From positions 1 to 64,000 of the forward strand of contig NZ_JACOQH010000011.1 in the NCBI RefSeq assembly GCF_014297335.1: a DNA stretch of 64,000 nt, read 5' to 3'. Origin of the DNA: Roseburia_D yibonii (lineage in GTDB: Bacteria; Bacillota; Clostridia; Lachnospirales; Lachnospiraceae). The notes under the pieces were generated by a model. The model ran no database searches. It was not told where the DNA came from and worked only from the letters and a program-made list of their open reading frames with translations. Each line of letters opens with the position of its first letter. Positions within the stretch are counted from its first letter, which is position 1. This document shows positions 52,148 through 60,543 of this stretch, piece by piece. The position numbers were made by a program, and so were the translations under genes.

Positions 52148-53095
52148 ATGAGATATATTGAAACATTGCGTGAAGGAGAAAGAGTCAACGAGGTCTTTCT
52201 CTGTAAACATAAACAGTCGGCAGTCACAAAGAACGGCAAGCCGTATGAATCTTTGATGCTGCAGGACAAGACCGGGCTTTTGGATGCGAAGATCTGGGAT
52301 CCGGGTTCACAGGGGATCGATGATTTTGACAGTCTGGATTATATCAACGTGGTCGGGGATCTGACCAGTTTTCAGGGCGCGCTGCAGTTAAATGTAAAGC
52401 GTGTGCGCAAAGTACAGCCGGGAGAATATGATCCGAAGGACTATCTTCCGGTCAGCGACCGCGATATTGATGAGATGTATGAGGAACTTACCGGATACAT
52501 CACGAAAATGAAAAATCCGCATTTGAAACAGCTCGTAAGCAGCTTCTTTTTGGAGGACGCAGATTTTGAGAAACGTTTCAAATTCCATTCGGCGGCAAAG
52601 AGCGTGCATCACGGATTTGTCGGCGGACTTTTAGAGCATACGCTTGGGGTGACGAAGCTCTGTAATTATTTTGCGGACAACTATCCGATCTTAAACCGTG
52701 ACCTTCTAGTTGCCGCAGCGATGTTTCACGATATCGGAAAGCTCTCCGAGCTCTCCACATTCCCGGAAAATGATTATACCGATGCGGGACAGCTTCTCGG
52801 CCATATCATGATCGGCGCGGAAGTGGTGGGAGACCGGATCCGTGAGATCCCGGATTTCCCGGTAAAACTCGGAAATGAATTAAAGCACTGCATTCTTGCG
52901 CATCACGGAGAACTGGAATTTGGTTCCCCGAAAAAACCGGCACTCGTCGAAGCGGTTGCGCTCACGTTTGCCGATAATCTCGACGCGAAGATGGAGACGA
53001 TGAAAGAAGCGTTCGCAAAAGTGCCGGACGGAAATACGGAGTGGCTCGGCTTTAACCGTCTGTTTGATTCCAATATCAGAAAGACCAGTATTTAA
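52148..53095 (+). CDS. YhaM-like 3'-5' exoribonuclease
   Basis: 315 aa from the ATG at 52148, after GGAGG; a TTG two codons upstream is less likely. An N-terminal OB-fold (about 1-95; 'YESLMLQDKTGLLDAKIWDP') is followed by an HD phosphohydrolase domain (about 160-290) with 'HHGFVGGLLEHTLGV', 'AAMFHDIGKLSEL' and 'HCILAHHGELEFGSPK'. YhaM is a Mn2+-dependent exoribonuclease that trims RNA 3' ends. It starts 17 nt after the HtrA-like gene. Confidence 0.9.
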   Translation: MRYIETLREGERVNEVFLCKHKQSAVTKNGKPYESLMLQDKTGLLDAKIWDPGSQGIDDFDSLDYINVVGDLTSFQGALQLNVKRVRKVQPGEYDPKDYLPVSDRDIDEMYEELTGYITKMKNPHLKQLVSSFFLEDADFEKRFKFHSAAKSVHHGFVGGLLEHTLGVTKLCNYFADNYPILNRDLLVAAAMFHDIGKLSELSTFPENDYTDAGQLLGHIMIGAEVVGDRIREIPDFPVKLGNELKHCILAHHGELEFGSPKKPALVEAVALTFADNLDAKMETMKEAFAKVPDGNTEWLGFNRLFDSNIRKTSI

Positions 53096-53108
53096 AGGAT
53101 GAACGATT

Positions 53109-54473
53109 TTGAAAAAAGATGATGTAATTGAAGTAAAGATAGAAGATATGGGCGTGGATGGCGAAGGCATCGGAAAGGCGGACGGCATCACGCTCTTTAT
53201 CAAAGATGCCGTGATCGGTGATGTCGTGCAGGCAAAGATCATGAAGATGAAAAAGAGCTATGGTTACGCGAGACTGCTTGAAGTTCTGACATCGTCGCCT
53301 TACCGCGTGGAGCCGAAATGTCCGGTCAGCCGCCCGTGCGGTGGCTGCCAGCTTCAGGCGCTTTCCTATGACAAACAGCTGGAATTCAAGGAAAACAAAG
53401 TGCGCAACAACTTAAAGCGCATCGGTGGATTTACGGATATTCCGATGGAACCGATCGCCGGTATGAAGGAGCCGTATCACTACCGGAACAAGGCGCAGTT
53501 TCCGATCGGCAGGGATAAAGACGGAAAGCTCACCGCCGGCTTTTACGCGGCGCGCACGCACAGCCTGATCCCGGTGGACGAATGTTATCTCGGTGCAAAG
53601 ATCAATGAGCCAATCTTAGGGAAGATCTTACAGATCATGGAACAGGAGCATATCGAACCATATGATGAGAAGACGCACACAGGGCTGGTGCGTCATATTT
53701 TGATCCGTTTCGGATTTACGACCAAGGAGATTATGGTCTGTTTTATCTTAAACGGAAAAAAGCTGCCAAAACAGGAAAAATTCATTGCCGCGCTGACTGA
53801 GATCCCCGGGATGACAAGCATTTCCGTAAATCGTAACGAAAAGGATACAAATGTGATCATGGGTGAAAAGACGATCACAATCTGGGGATCGGATTACATC
53901 ACAGATTATATCGGTGACATCAAATATCAGATCTCGCCGCAGTCTTTCTATCAGGTCAATCCGGCGCAGACCAAAGTCCTGTATGAAAAGGCACTGGAGT
54001 ATGCGGGACTTACCGGCACAGAGACGGTGTGGGATCTTTACTGTGGCATCGGAACGATCTCTTTATTCCTGGCGCAGAAAGCAAAAAAAGTTTTTGGTGT
54101 GGAGATTGTGCCGCAGGCGATCGCGGATGCGAAGAAGAATGCCGCGTTAAACGATATCACAAACGTCGATTTCTTTGTCGGAAAGGCTGAAGAAGTCTAT
54201 CCATCCTATGTCAGTGAGCATAAGGAGGAGGCAAAAGCCGAGGTCATCGTGGTCGATCCGCCGCGCAAGGGCTGCGAGGAGAGCCTGCTTTCTACGATCG
54301 TGTCCATGGCACCGGAGCGCATTGTGTATGTGAGCTGTGATTCCGCAACGCTCGCGCGTGACCTGAAGTATCTGTGCGGACACGGGTATGAGTTAAAGCG
54401 CGTGCAGGCGGTGGATCAGTTCTGCCAGACGGGGCATTGTGAGGCGGTGACGCTGCTGCAAAGAATTAGATAG
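53109..54473 (+). CDS. rlmD: 23S rRNA (uracil-C5)-methyltransferase RlmD/RumA
   Basis: 454 aa from a TTG at 53109, with AAGGA upstream and no in-frame ATG near. An N-terminal TRAM domain ('MGVDGEGIGKADGITLFIKD') is followed by the 4Fe-4S cysteines in 'CPVSRPCGGCQL' and a SAM-dependent fold with 'VWDLYCGIGTISLFLA' and 'VVDPPRKGCEESLL'. The catalytic Cys is in 'IVYVSCDSATLARDL'. The C-terminal few residues overlap, in another frame, a fragment of an Rpn-type gene, so the 3' end marks a rearrangement junction. Confidence 0.93.
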   Translation: MKKDDVIEVKIEDMGVDGEGIGKADGITLFIKDAVIGDVVQAKIMKMKKSYGYARLLEVLTSSPYRVEPKCPVSRPCGGCQLQALSYDKQLEFKENKVRNNLKRIGGFTDIPMEPIAGMKEPYHYRNKAQFPIGRDKDGKLTAGFYAARTHSLIPVDECYLGAKINEPILGKILQIMEQEHIEPYDEKTHTGLVRHILIRFGFTTKEIMVCFILNGKKLPKQEKFIAALTEIPGMTSISVNRNEKDTNVIMGEKTITIWGSDYITDYIGDIKYQISPQSFYQVNPAQTKVLYEKALEYAGLTGTETVWDLYCGIGTISLFLAQKAKKVFGVEIVPQAIADAKKNAALNDITNVDFFVGKAEEVYPSYVSEHKEEAKAEVIVVDPPRKGCEESLLSTIVSMAPERIVYVSCDSATLARDLKYLCGHGYELKRVQAVDQFCQTGHCEAVTLLQRIR

Positions 54474-54711
54474 AAATGAATATGATATTCCTGTTGAGGA
54501 GAACTTCAGGAAGGATGTGAGTGTTATGTGTAACTTGAGTCAGGGAATAAAAGAAGATGGTATTGCGATTGGACGTGCGGAAGGTGAAGCAGGACTCATT
54601 ATGAAAATGTATAAGAATGGTTTAACAGCAGAGCAGATAGCCTCAGCTACAGATAAGGATATAGAAGAAGTGAAAGCGATTATTGCAGGGAAGAAACCTG
54701 CGCTTGCATAA
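54461..54711 (+). pseudogene. C-terminal remnant of an Rpn/PD-(D/E)XK nuclease-family gene
   Basis: A frame reading 'KELDRNEYDIPVEENFRKD' then 'VSVMCNLSQGIKEDGIAIG' and 'AEQIASATDKDIEEVKAII', the C-terminus of Rpn-type (PDDEXK transposase-like) proteins. The frame opens inside the end of rlmD with no start; the nuclease domain is missing. An internal ATG (54526) with a possible ribosome binding site could yield a 62-aa peptide, probably not a real gene. It marks the left edge of the AT-rich island. Confidence 0.7.
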
Positions 54712-54731
54712 GAAAATTTTTAATGAAAATG

Positions 54732-54769
54732 AGAAGCCTTTGAGTTTAATGACTTGAAGGCTTCTGTTT
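54732..54769 (+). terminator. Hairpin after the Rpn remnant
   Basis: AGAAGCCTT (54732-54740) pairs with AAGGCTTCT (54757-54765), then GTTTC. Only a weak T run follows. Confidence 0.55.
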
Positions 54770-54775
54770 CATAGT

Positions 54776-54803
54776 TTGGCAAAATCAATTAAGAAAATAT
54801 TTT
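54776..54803 (+). promoter_or_regulatory. Candidate promoter of the RES gene
   Basis: TTGGCA, 16-bp spacer, TATTTT; AT-rich context makes chance matches likely. Confidence 0.4.
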
Positions 54804-54822
54804 ATGTATAGGTGGGAAATAT

Positions 54823-55725
54823 ATGGATAAGAATTTGCAAAAATTGAAAGATTCAATAAATACGAGGGGATGGTCTGCAAATGCAAGAATTAATTTTAAT
54901 AAATTTATAAAGGCAATAGAAACAGAACAAGGACTAATTGAACAAATTCAAAGAATTCAATCTATTATTGATGATATCGTACTTAATAAAGAGATATCGC
55001 AGTTTAAAAAATGCTTAGAGGTAGGTACAGAATATTATCGAGCAAGAATTATTAACCCGGAGGATGATGATAAATTAGAAAAAGGGATTGGAAAAACTCA
55101 AGATAATAAGTTCATGGGGTATAATGATATAAATTCAAGAGAACCTATTTTGGGAATAGGAGGTGAAGGAAGAAATAATATTGCGGGAGCATCTTATTTA
55201 TATATTGCTTCTGATCCAGAAACAGCTTGTATGGAAATAAAGTCACAGTTTGGCGATTTAATTTCTCTTGCAAAGTTCAAAGTGTTAAAACCATTATATA
55301 TTATTGATTTTGCGTCTGAAAAAAGTTTTCAGCGAAAAGACACCGAAGTTTATGGAATGAGCATGGGGGTATTCTTTTCACAGTTAATGTTTCGTTTTAC
55401 CCAGCCAGTGAGGGGCGAAAATGCTTATCGGGCTACACAGATAATAGCGGATCATTTGCGAAAAACGGGAATAGATGGAATAAAATACAAAAGTTTTTTT
55501 ACTCCAGGAGGTATTAATTATACAATTTTTAATTGCCATCCATCAGCAATAGAATTTTGTGAAAGCAGGGTTTTGCTGCATAAACAAGCGAATCATTCTT
55601 TTTGGGACTTCAATAATGAAACAGAAATTATGTCAAATAAAGATGGAAAAATGTTGATTTATGATAAAACAATAGCTGATGAACAAAAAGAGCGCTTGTT
55701 GCAACGGTTCAAAAGAATAGAGTAA
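54823..55725 (+). CDS. RES-domain protein (toxin-like)
   Basis: 300 aa, AT-rich, preceded by GGTGGG. Residues 1-65 are helical. From about 70 a RES domain follows, with the family Arg in 'EYYRARI' (Arg73), a Glu in 'LYIASDPETACMEIK' and a Ser in 'IDGIKYKSFF'. RES toxins of type II toxin-antitoxin systems degrade NAD+. The usual Xre-like antitoxin gene is not seen upstream; a broken ORF follows. A role in defence or abortive infection is inference from fold and from its place in an island that also carries a TIR gene. Confidence 0.8.
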   Translation: MDKNLQKLKDSINTRGWSANARINFNKFIKAIETEQGLIEQIQRIQSIIDDIVLNKEISQFKKCLEVGTEYYRARIINPEDDDKLEKGIGKTQDNKFMGYNDINSREPILGIGGEGRNNIAGASYLYIASDPETACMEIKSQFGDLISLAKFKVLKPLYIIDFASEKSFQRKDTEVYGMSMGVFFSQLMFRFTQPVRGENAYRATQIIADHLRKTGIDGIKYKSFFTPGGINYTIFNCHPSAIEFCESRVLLHKQANHSFWDFNNETEIMSNKDGKMLIYDKTIADEQKERLLQRFKRIE

Positions 55726-55809
55726 TAATAAAAAATTACAAGATATGATAATGTGGCAGAGGTTAATTTTGTGGTTGTGATAAATGTTAAGAATACGAGG
55801 AGGATACAT

Positions 55810-56292
55810 ATGTTTGAAGAAAAAGAGAGATTATTGGCGAATGAAGCGGCATTAACTTCATCCATGTTGGCAAATGGATTAACGTCACTTAGAAAAGCAA
55901 ACGTTTCATAAAAATTTTATGATCCGCTTTGTGAATGGTCAAGGATAGCAAAGCGCATAGTGGATTCTGGAAAGAAGGGAAAAACAATCAATAATAAACA
56001 GGAGTTGGCAAGGGTCATAGATGAGTTTGCGCTATTTAATTTATATGATTTACAAGGAAAGAATATTACTGGGGCATTAGATATCTTGGATATGTATGAA
56101 TTTCAGGAAACGATACAGTCCTATTCAGTGCAATATGTATTTGAGATTATTACAAAAGGAGTAGAGGAAATCCGTAAATTAGAACAAAAAAAGTATTTGA
56201 TGCCAGTATTGTCTGAGTTTTTTCCTTTGTATCATAAAAATTGGAAACCGTATGAAATTAGGAGGAAAAAAGATTGGACCCGTATCTTTTAG
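55810..56292 (+). pseudogene. 161-codon ORF interrupted by one in-frame TAA
   Basis: ATG with GAGGAGG at the right spacing begins 'MFEEKERLLANEAALTSSML' and stops at TAA (55909-55911) after 33 codons. The same frame continues without break from 'KFYDPLCEWSRIAKRIV' to a stop at 56292 (127 more codons). Changing TAA to CAA would restore one protein of about 161 aa. The helical, charged sequence is not a recognised family; it resembles small HEPN-like or abortive-infection proteins only loosely. A broken partner of the RES gene is possible. Confidence 0.55.
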
Positions 56293-56384
56293 TAGAACAT
56301 AATCTTCTAAAATCGAATTTCCTAAGGGAGAAACATTAATATTATACATAAGTTTTCTCGCGTAGGACGGTACGAAGATCAGAA

Positions 56385-56428
56385 GAAGCCATGCATGCAG
56401 GAACGTCAGCGGCATAGGCTTTTTTTCT
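56385..56428 (+). terminator. Terminator-like hairpin upstream of the TIR operon
   Basis: AAGCCATGC and GCATAGGCTT pair across a 16-nt loop, followed by seven T residues. Confidence 0.65.
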
Positions 56429-56635
56429 TCTCAATTTCAGTGCAATTCTGAGGGATCGTGTCAGATAGCTTAATAAATGTCTGTATAAAAAGAATTCCTT
56501 TCATAGCTATAGTTTAAAAAAATTTTAACGCTATTATATTGGCTGAAATAGAAATGAACAATAAAATAGATGACATTTGAAACCATATGTGCAGGCGCAG
56601 TCATACATAAATTTTCGTAAAAAATCGACAAAATA

Positions 56636-56663
56636 TTGCATTGGAGAACAGGTACGGTATACT
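56636..56663 (+). promoter_or_regulatory. Candidate promoter of the TIR operon
   Basis: TTGCAT, 16-bp spacer, TATACT, 28 bp before the TIR start. Confidence 0.6.
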
Positions 56664-56691
56664 GAAAGAAAAACTAGTGAGAGGTGATCGG

Positions 56692-57228
56692 ATGGATTAC
56701 AAATATGATATTGCACTGTCATTTGCAACAGAAGACCAAAAGCTGGTGGAGAAAGTGAACCATTATCTGCGGGCTGAAAATTTAAATGTATTTTTTGCAC
56801 CGTCACAGGAAGGGCAAAAGGTTCTGAGTGGAAAAAATCAGCGGGAAGTTTTTTACAGTATATTTGGGTTAGAGGCAGAGTATGTGGCATTATTTGTTTC
56901 CCAAAACTATATTATGCGTCAGGTACCAATGGAAGAAGCAGGGATTGCATTTGCAAAGCATGGCGCGGACGGTCACGTGATTCCGGTATACTTAGATGGA
57001 ACAGGTTTGCCCAAGGATATGCTGGATCCTCAAAGCACAAATTATTTTGAAGCAAGTGACCCGGCGGTAATTGCAAGCCATCTTGCTGCGAAAATAGCGA
57101 TGGATAGAAAAGAGAGGAAAAAGTTGTCAGGATCTCACAATAGAACAGATGGGATTATGAATATAAATGGCAATACAGCGAACAAGCAGATTTTTATTCA
57201 GACAATGGAAGGAAGTATAGAATTGTGA
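56692..57228 (+). CDS. TIR-domain protein with C-terminal GNTA motif
   Basis: 178 aa from the ATG at 56692, after GAGAGGTG. Residues 1-130 are a TIR fold: beta-A 'YDIALSFATEDQKLVEKV', box 2-like 'NVFFAPSQEG', and 'YVALFVSQNYIMRQVPMEEA' with candidate catalytic Glu81/Glu82 as in NAD+-cleaving TIR enzymes. Residues 154-178 form a tail with alternating hydrophobic residues containing 'GNTANKQIFIQT', and a similar segment occurs in the protein encoded next. The downstream start overlaps the TGA (GTGA). It is the probable effector of a four-gene operon; NAD+ cleavage is inferred from family. Confidence 0.85.
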   Translation: MDYKYDIALSFATEDQKLVEKVNHYLRAENLNVFFAPSQEGQKVLSGKNQREVFYSIFGLEAEYVALFVSQNYIMRQVPMEEAGIAFAKHGADGHVIPVYLDGTGLPKDMLDPQSTNYFEASDPAVIASHLAAKIAMDRKERKKLSGSHNRTDGIMNINGNTANKQIFIQTMEGSIEL

Positions 57229-58658
57229 ATCCGATAGATCAGGAGAATAAGGAAGCGGTTGAATTAGAAGAACAGGAAGATGATGAAAACATTGATAACT
57301 CAGATGAGTTAGAGCAGAAAAAACAAAATGTATTTAATGCAGAAGGAAATACGGCCTGGGTCCAGGTGTTTGTAAACAGCCTGGGCGAATTAAATATGAA
57401 CTATAAGCAGAGCGTGGAAAAAAAAGAAAATACTGCTGCTGGAAAAAGTTATGATCTGAGTAAAACGGATGAATGTACGGAATTTGTAGAACAATTTAAA
57501 AATAGTGAGTATCTGGCAACAGCAATTATTTTGTGTACTTTTGAAATGATTCCATTAGCAGATCTGTCTGATTTACAGAAATACCTTATGGAATGTCTTC
57601 CAGTGGCACAGTTGCACAATGGAGTGGAAACAGAAGAACATGATGGACAGAAAAATCCGTACATATCTTTAAAGACAATTCTTGCCGTGATTAGAGGAAA
57701 GCGGTTTGTCCGCGAAGATGGACAGGTCTGTATTGGCTTTGGAGACGGAGCCGAGATTGCACTGGCAAATATTCTGGAACAGTTTCCGATATTGAAAGAA
57801 CGGATTGTCTCGTGGCTGATCCAAATCAATAAATTGAGCAGATACCATACAGCATTTTATACATATCAGATCGCAACAGCGTTTGAGAGAGTTATTGCAT
57901 TTGATCTTGCAGATGCCAGACAACGGATCTTCCCAGAGTTATATAAGGACTCAAAAAATGCGGGGTTATTGGGAATGCTGGCATATAGGTTGTATGAAAA
58001 TACTGCCATGCAGCAAGACGTAGATAACATGGTGCTCCAATGGATGCAGGAGCAGCGGGAATGGGTGTGGTTGTGGAAATCAGCAAGCCTGGCATATTCT
58101 GTGTTGATAGAAAAGGGCTGTCGAGTATCTTTTGATTTAAAGTTACAAAAAACGATCAGCAAAAGAATATTGTATTTCAGAAAAGATGATGCGATCTTTA
58201 TTGCTGCGCTTTTAATTCAGTCAAAATATTTAAGGTCAATGTTTGCAAATGCTATTTATGATGCATTTCATAGAGAAAAAGAAAGAACGGGGAAATTACG
58301 CATTGTCCAGGTTTATATTAACATTGTCAGACACAGCTATTATTTGGTAAGTGAATCTTTTGTGGAATTACCGTTGGTAGCATGTGATACAAAAAAGCAG
58401 CAGGAATATATTATGCCGGTTATCGAACAGGCGATGTCCGTCTATCACCTGCGAAAACAGTTATATGTGATTTTGAAAACATATCTGAAAGAATTGTCGG
58501 TTTATGAATATTCGGAACGTGTTTTAAACCATATGTGTGCATATTTTTATGTGATGACATTATCCGGGGAAAATTATCGACAGGAGATCCTGGAGATTTT
58601 GAAAAAAAGCAATAACAGGATCTCTGCTCAAATTTATCAGAGATTGTCTGGTGTTTAA
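57225..58658 (+). CDS. Helical protein of unknown family, partner of the TIR protein
   Basis: 477 aa from a GTG overlapping the TIR stop by 4 nt. Residues 1-32 are very acidic. Residues 36-60 carry 'GNTAWVQVFVNS', matching the TIR C-terminal tail. The remaining ~400 residues are all-alpha, with repeated aromatic/hydrophobic helices (for example 'TAFYTYQIATAFERVIAFDL'); no P-loop, helix-turn-helix or known repeat was recognised. It may sense a signal and engage the TIR protein through the shared motif. Function unknown. Confidence 0.8.
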   Translation: MNPIDQENKEAVELEEQEDDENIDNSDELEQKKQNVFNAEGNTAWVQVFVNSLGELNMNYKQSVEKKENTAAGKSYDLSKTDECTEFVEQFKNSEYLATAIILCTFEMIPLADLSDLQKYLMECLPVAQLHNGVETEEHDGQKNPYISLKTILAVIRGKRFVREDGQVCIGFGDGAEIALANILEQFPILKERIVSWLIQINKLSRYHTAFYTYQIATAFERVIAFDLADARQRIFPELYKDSKNAGLLGMLAYRLYENTAMQQDVDNMVLQWMQEQREWVWLWKSASLAYSVLIEKGCRVSFDLKLQKTISKRILYFRKDDAIFIAALLIQSKYLRSMFANAIYDAFHREKERTGKLRIVQVYINIVRHSYYLVSESFVELPLVACDTKKQQEYIMPVIEQAMSVYHLRKQLYVILKTYLKELSVYEYSERVLNHMCAYFYVMTLSGENYRQEILEILKKSNNRISAQIYQRLSGV

Positions 58659-58683
58659 GAAAAAGGAGGAGAGTTTTGATTAT

Positions 58684-59571
58684 ATGAAGGAATTTCAAAA
58701 TAAATTTATTATAAAAGAAGAACCATACCAGGGAGGATTTTTTTCAAAGATACCAAATACGGAAAAGCATGGTTCGGCGTTCATTCTGACGAAGGGATAC
58801 AATGACGATATTATTGTTGATGAATACACCACAGTGAAACAGATCAGGCAGGGAAAGTATACGCAGCTTGTGGAAATATCTACACTTCCATATATAAGAA
58901 ATATACAGATTGATGCACCAAGCAGAGAGACATACTATTCTTTTCGGGTGTCTGTGAAAGCAGTTATAGAAGTGGCTGATCCGATTACATTTTATGAAAA
59001 TAAGAATCTGGATGTGGATTTATATTTTGACCATGTATTCTCAATGGATGTTAAAAAGATTACGCGTAAGTACAGTATTCTGGATTATGACGGAATGGAT
59101 GATGAACTGGCGCAAAAATTATCTTCGCTCAGCACTGTGGATGAGTCAACGGGGCTTCAGTATCAGGTATCGGCGGTAGATGCTATACCGGGGGAAGAGG
59201 CAGTAGAGTATGTTAGAAAATTTGGAACACAGAAATTGGATGCGATGTTAAAAAAGAATGCGAGAGAACTGACGGATATATTGACAGATGATTATTCGCA
59301 AGCAGTAAAGACAGAGGTCGCAGAAGGCAAACTGACAGAAACCGAAGCGATAGAAAAGATTCAGGAACATGATGCTATGATCCAGAAAAGCCGGATCAAC
59401 TTAGTGAGGGAATTAAGAGAAGATGGATTTATTACGGATAGAGATGCAAAGATTCGTGTAGAAACTGTGTTGAATGGAATAGCGAAACAAGATCAGATAG
59501 AAGAGGCGGCAGTGGAACAAAAAGACATTGCAGGAATTGATCAGTTTTTCACAGAGGAAGAAGAGAAATGA
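58684..59571 (+). CDS. Possible SPFH/band-7-like protein
   Basis: 295 aa from the ATG at 58684, with AAGGAGG about 14 nt upstream; an in-frame GTG at 58651 overlapping the previous stop would add 11 residues and is also possible. Beta-rich residues 1-110 ('FILTKGYNDDIIVDEYTTVK', 'YSFRVSVKAVIEVADPITFY') resemble the SPFH/band-7 fold; a helical, charged C-terminus follows. No membrane helix is seen. Similarity is by appearance only. The stop overlaps the next start by 4 nt. Confidence 0.6.
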   Translation: MKEFQNKFIIKEEPYQGGFFSKIPNTEKHGSAFILTKGYNDDIIVDEYTTVKQIRQGKYTQLVEISTLPYIRNIQIDAPSRETYYSFRVSVKAVIEVADPITFYENKNLDVDLYFDHVFSMDVKKITRKYSILDYDGMDDELAQKLSSLSTVDESTGLQYQVSAVDAIPGEEAVEYVRKFGTQKLDAMLKKNARELTDILTDDYSQAVKTEVAEGKLTETEAIEKIQEHDAMIQKSRINLVRELREDGFITDRDAKIRVETVLNGIAKQDQIEEAAVEQKDIAGIDQFFTEEEEK

Positions 59572-60380
59572 GTGTAATCATAAGTGCTTTTTTATCATTA
59601 CCGTTTGGGGTTCGGGTGGCGGTTTCGCTTGCGGTATGGATTCTTGTTTTATGGAAGTTTTTCGGAAACTATATCCGATATGGTTTATCGGTCATTCCGT
59701 TTCTGCTCAGGTTACTGTTCCGCTTGTTGTATTGGATTGTAGAAATTCCTGTGACAACCATTCACAGTAAATTTGGATCAATTTTTTTAGCCAAACTGGA
59801 AAATAAAATGTCCACAGTGGGTGAGCATATAGATTGTGTGATCGGCTGTTGGTATAGTGGATGGCATACCAATAGGAAAATAGAATTTAAGAAGTGTCTG
59901 ATTGTTTATTTGGTATGTATTGCTATTGTATTAGTTCCATTTTACATGAACATAAACAATGATATCTTAGAAGTGGGACAGACCTTGTATACAAGAGGGG
60001 AAATGGCTTGTGTGAACTGGCTGGAAGAACACAAGTGGTATGATCCCAAAAACCAGAAGGAAATACATAAGACGAAACAGATGGGACAGACAGGGGAACA
60101 AAGGGAAGCGCAGGAAATAATGTTGGTGGTTTCAGGGGTGAATAGTTCCCTGTTAGTCAGAGATATTCCATCAACGGAAAATTGTACAGTGTTGGATCGG
60201 CTGCAGAATGATGACATAGTTGTATGGACAGGACAGATGGTATTTGCAGAAGCAGAAGGTGATCATGTAGAACCATGGGTGAAAATTATAACTCAAAATA
60301 ATGTTGAGGGATGGAGCAGACTATATTATCTTCATCCAGAGCAATATGCGGATGAAGTGTATTTTGTAGGAAAAGAGTAA
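59568..60380 (+). CDS. Membrane protein with C-terminal SH3-like domain
   Basis: 270 aa overlapping the previous gene (ATGA). Hydrophobic segments near residues 9-28, 38-62 and 108-125 are followed by a soluble region. Residues about 185-262 look like a bacterial SH3 (SH3b) domain ('SLLVRDIPSTENCTVLDRL', 'WVKIITQNNVEGWSRLYY'). It probably anchors or terminates the TIR system at the membrane, with the SH3b domain outside. No named family. Confidence 0.65.
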   Translation: MSVIISAFLSLPFGVRVAVSLAVWILVLWKFFGNYIRYGLSVIPFLLRLLFRLLYWIVEIPVTTIHSKFGSIFLAKLENKMSTVGEHIDCVIGCWYSGWHTNRKIEFKKCLIVYLVCIAIVLVPFYMNINNDILEVGQTLYTRGEMACVNWLEEHKWYDPKNQKEIHKTKQMGQTGEQREAQEIMLVVSGVNSSLLVRDIPSTENCTVLDRLQNDDIVVWTGQMVFAEAEGDHVEPWVKIITQNNVEGWSRLYYLHPEQYADEVYFVGKE

Positions 60381-60485
60381 TGAGTTAAAAATATTACGTG
60401 AAAGTAATTTCAGAAGGTTTCCACTATAAGGCAAATAGAAAAGTATGTGTAAGGACTAGTAACAATCATTGCTTATAGGGACAGA

Positions 60486-60527
60486 GCAGCACCACCAGCT
60501 AAGCTAGCTGGTGGTGCTGCTTCATTT
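60486..60527. terminator. Perfect 16-bp hairpin at the right edge of the island
   Basis: GCAGCACCACCAGCTA / TAGCTGGTGGTGCTGC with a 3-nt loop (60502-60504), then TTCATTT. It lies between the convergent TIR operon and PBP gene. The T run is weak on both strands, so it may be a terminator or another structured element. Confidence 0.7.
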
Positions 60528-60543
60528 CCCCTCTACAGATCAT

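Larger units (their letters stand above)
56293..56691 (+). other. AT-rich intergenic stretch with terminator and promoter only
   Basis: About 400 bp with no coding sequence I can support. It contains the terminator-like hairpin near 56385-56428 and the promoter of the TIR operon at 56636-56663. Base composition is AT-rich like the rest of the island. Confidence 0.6.
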
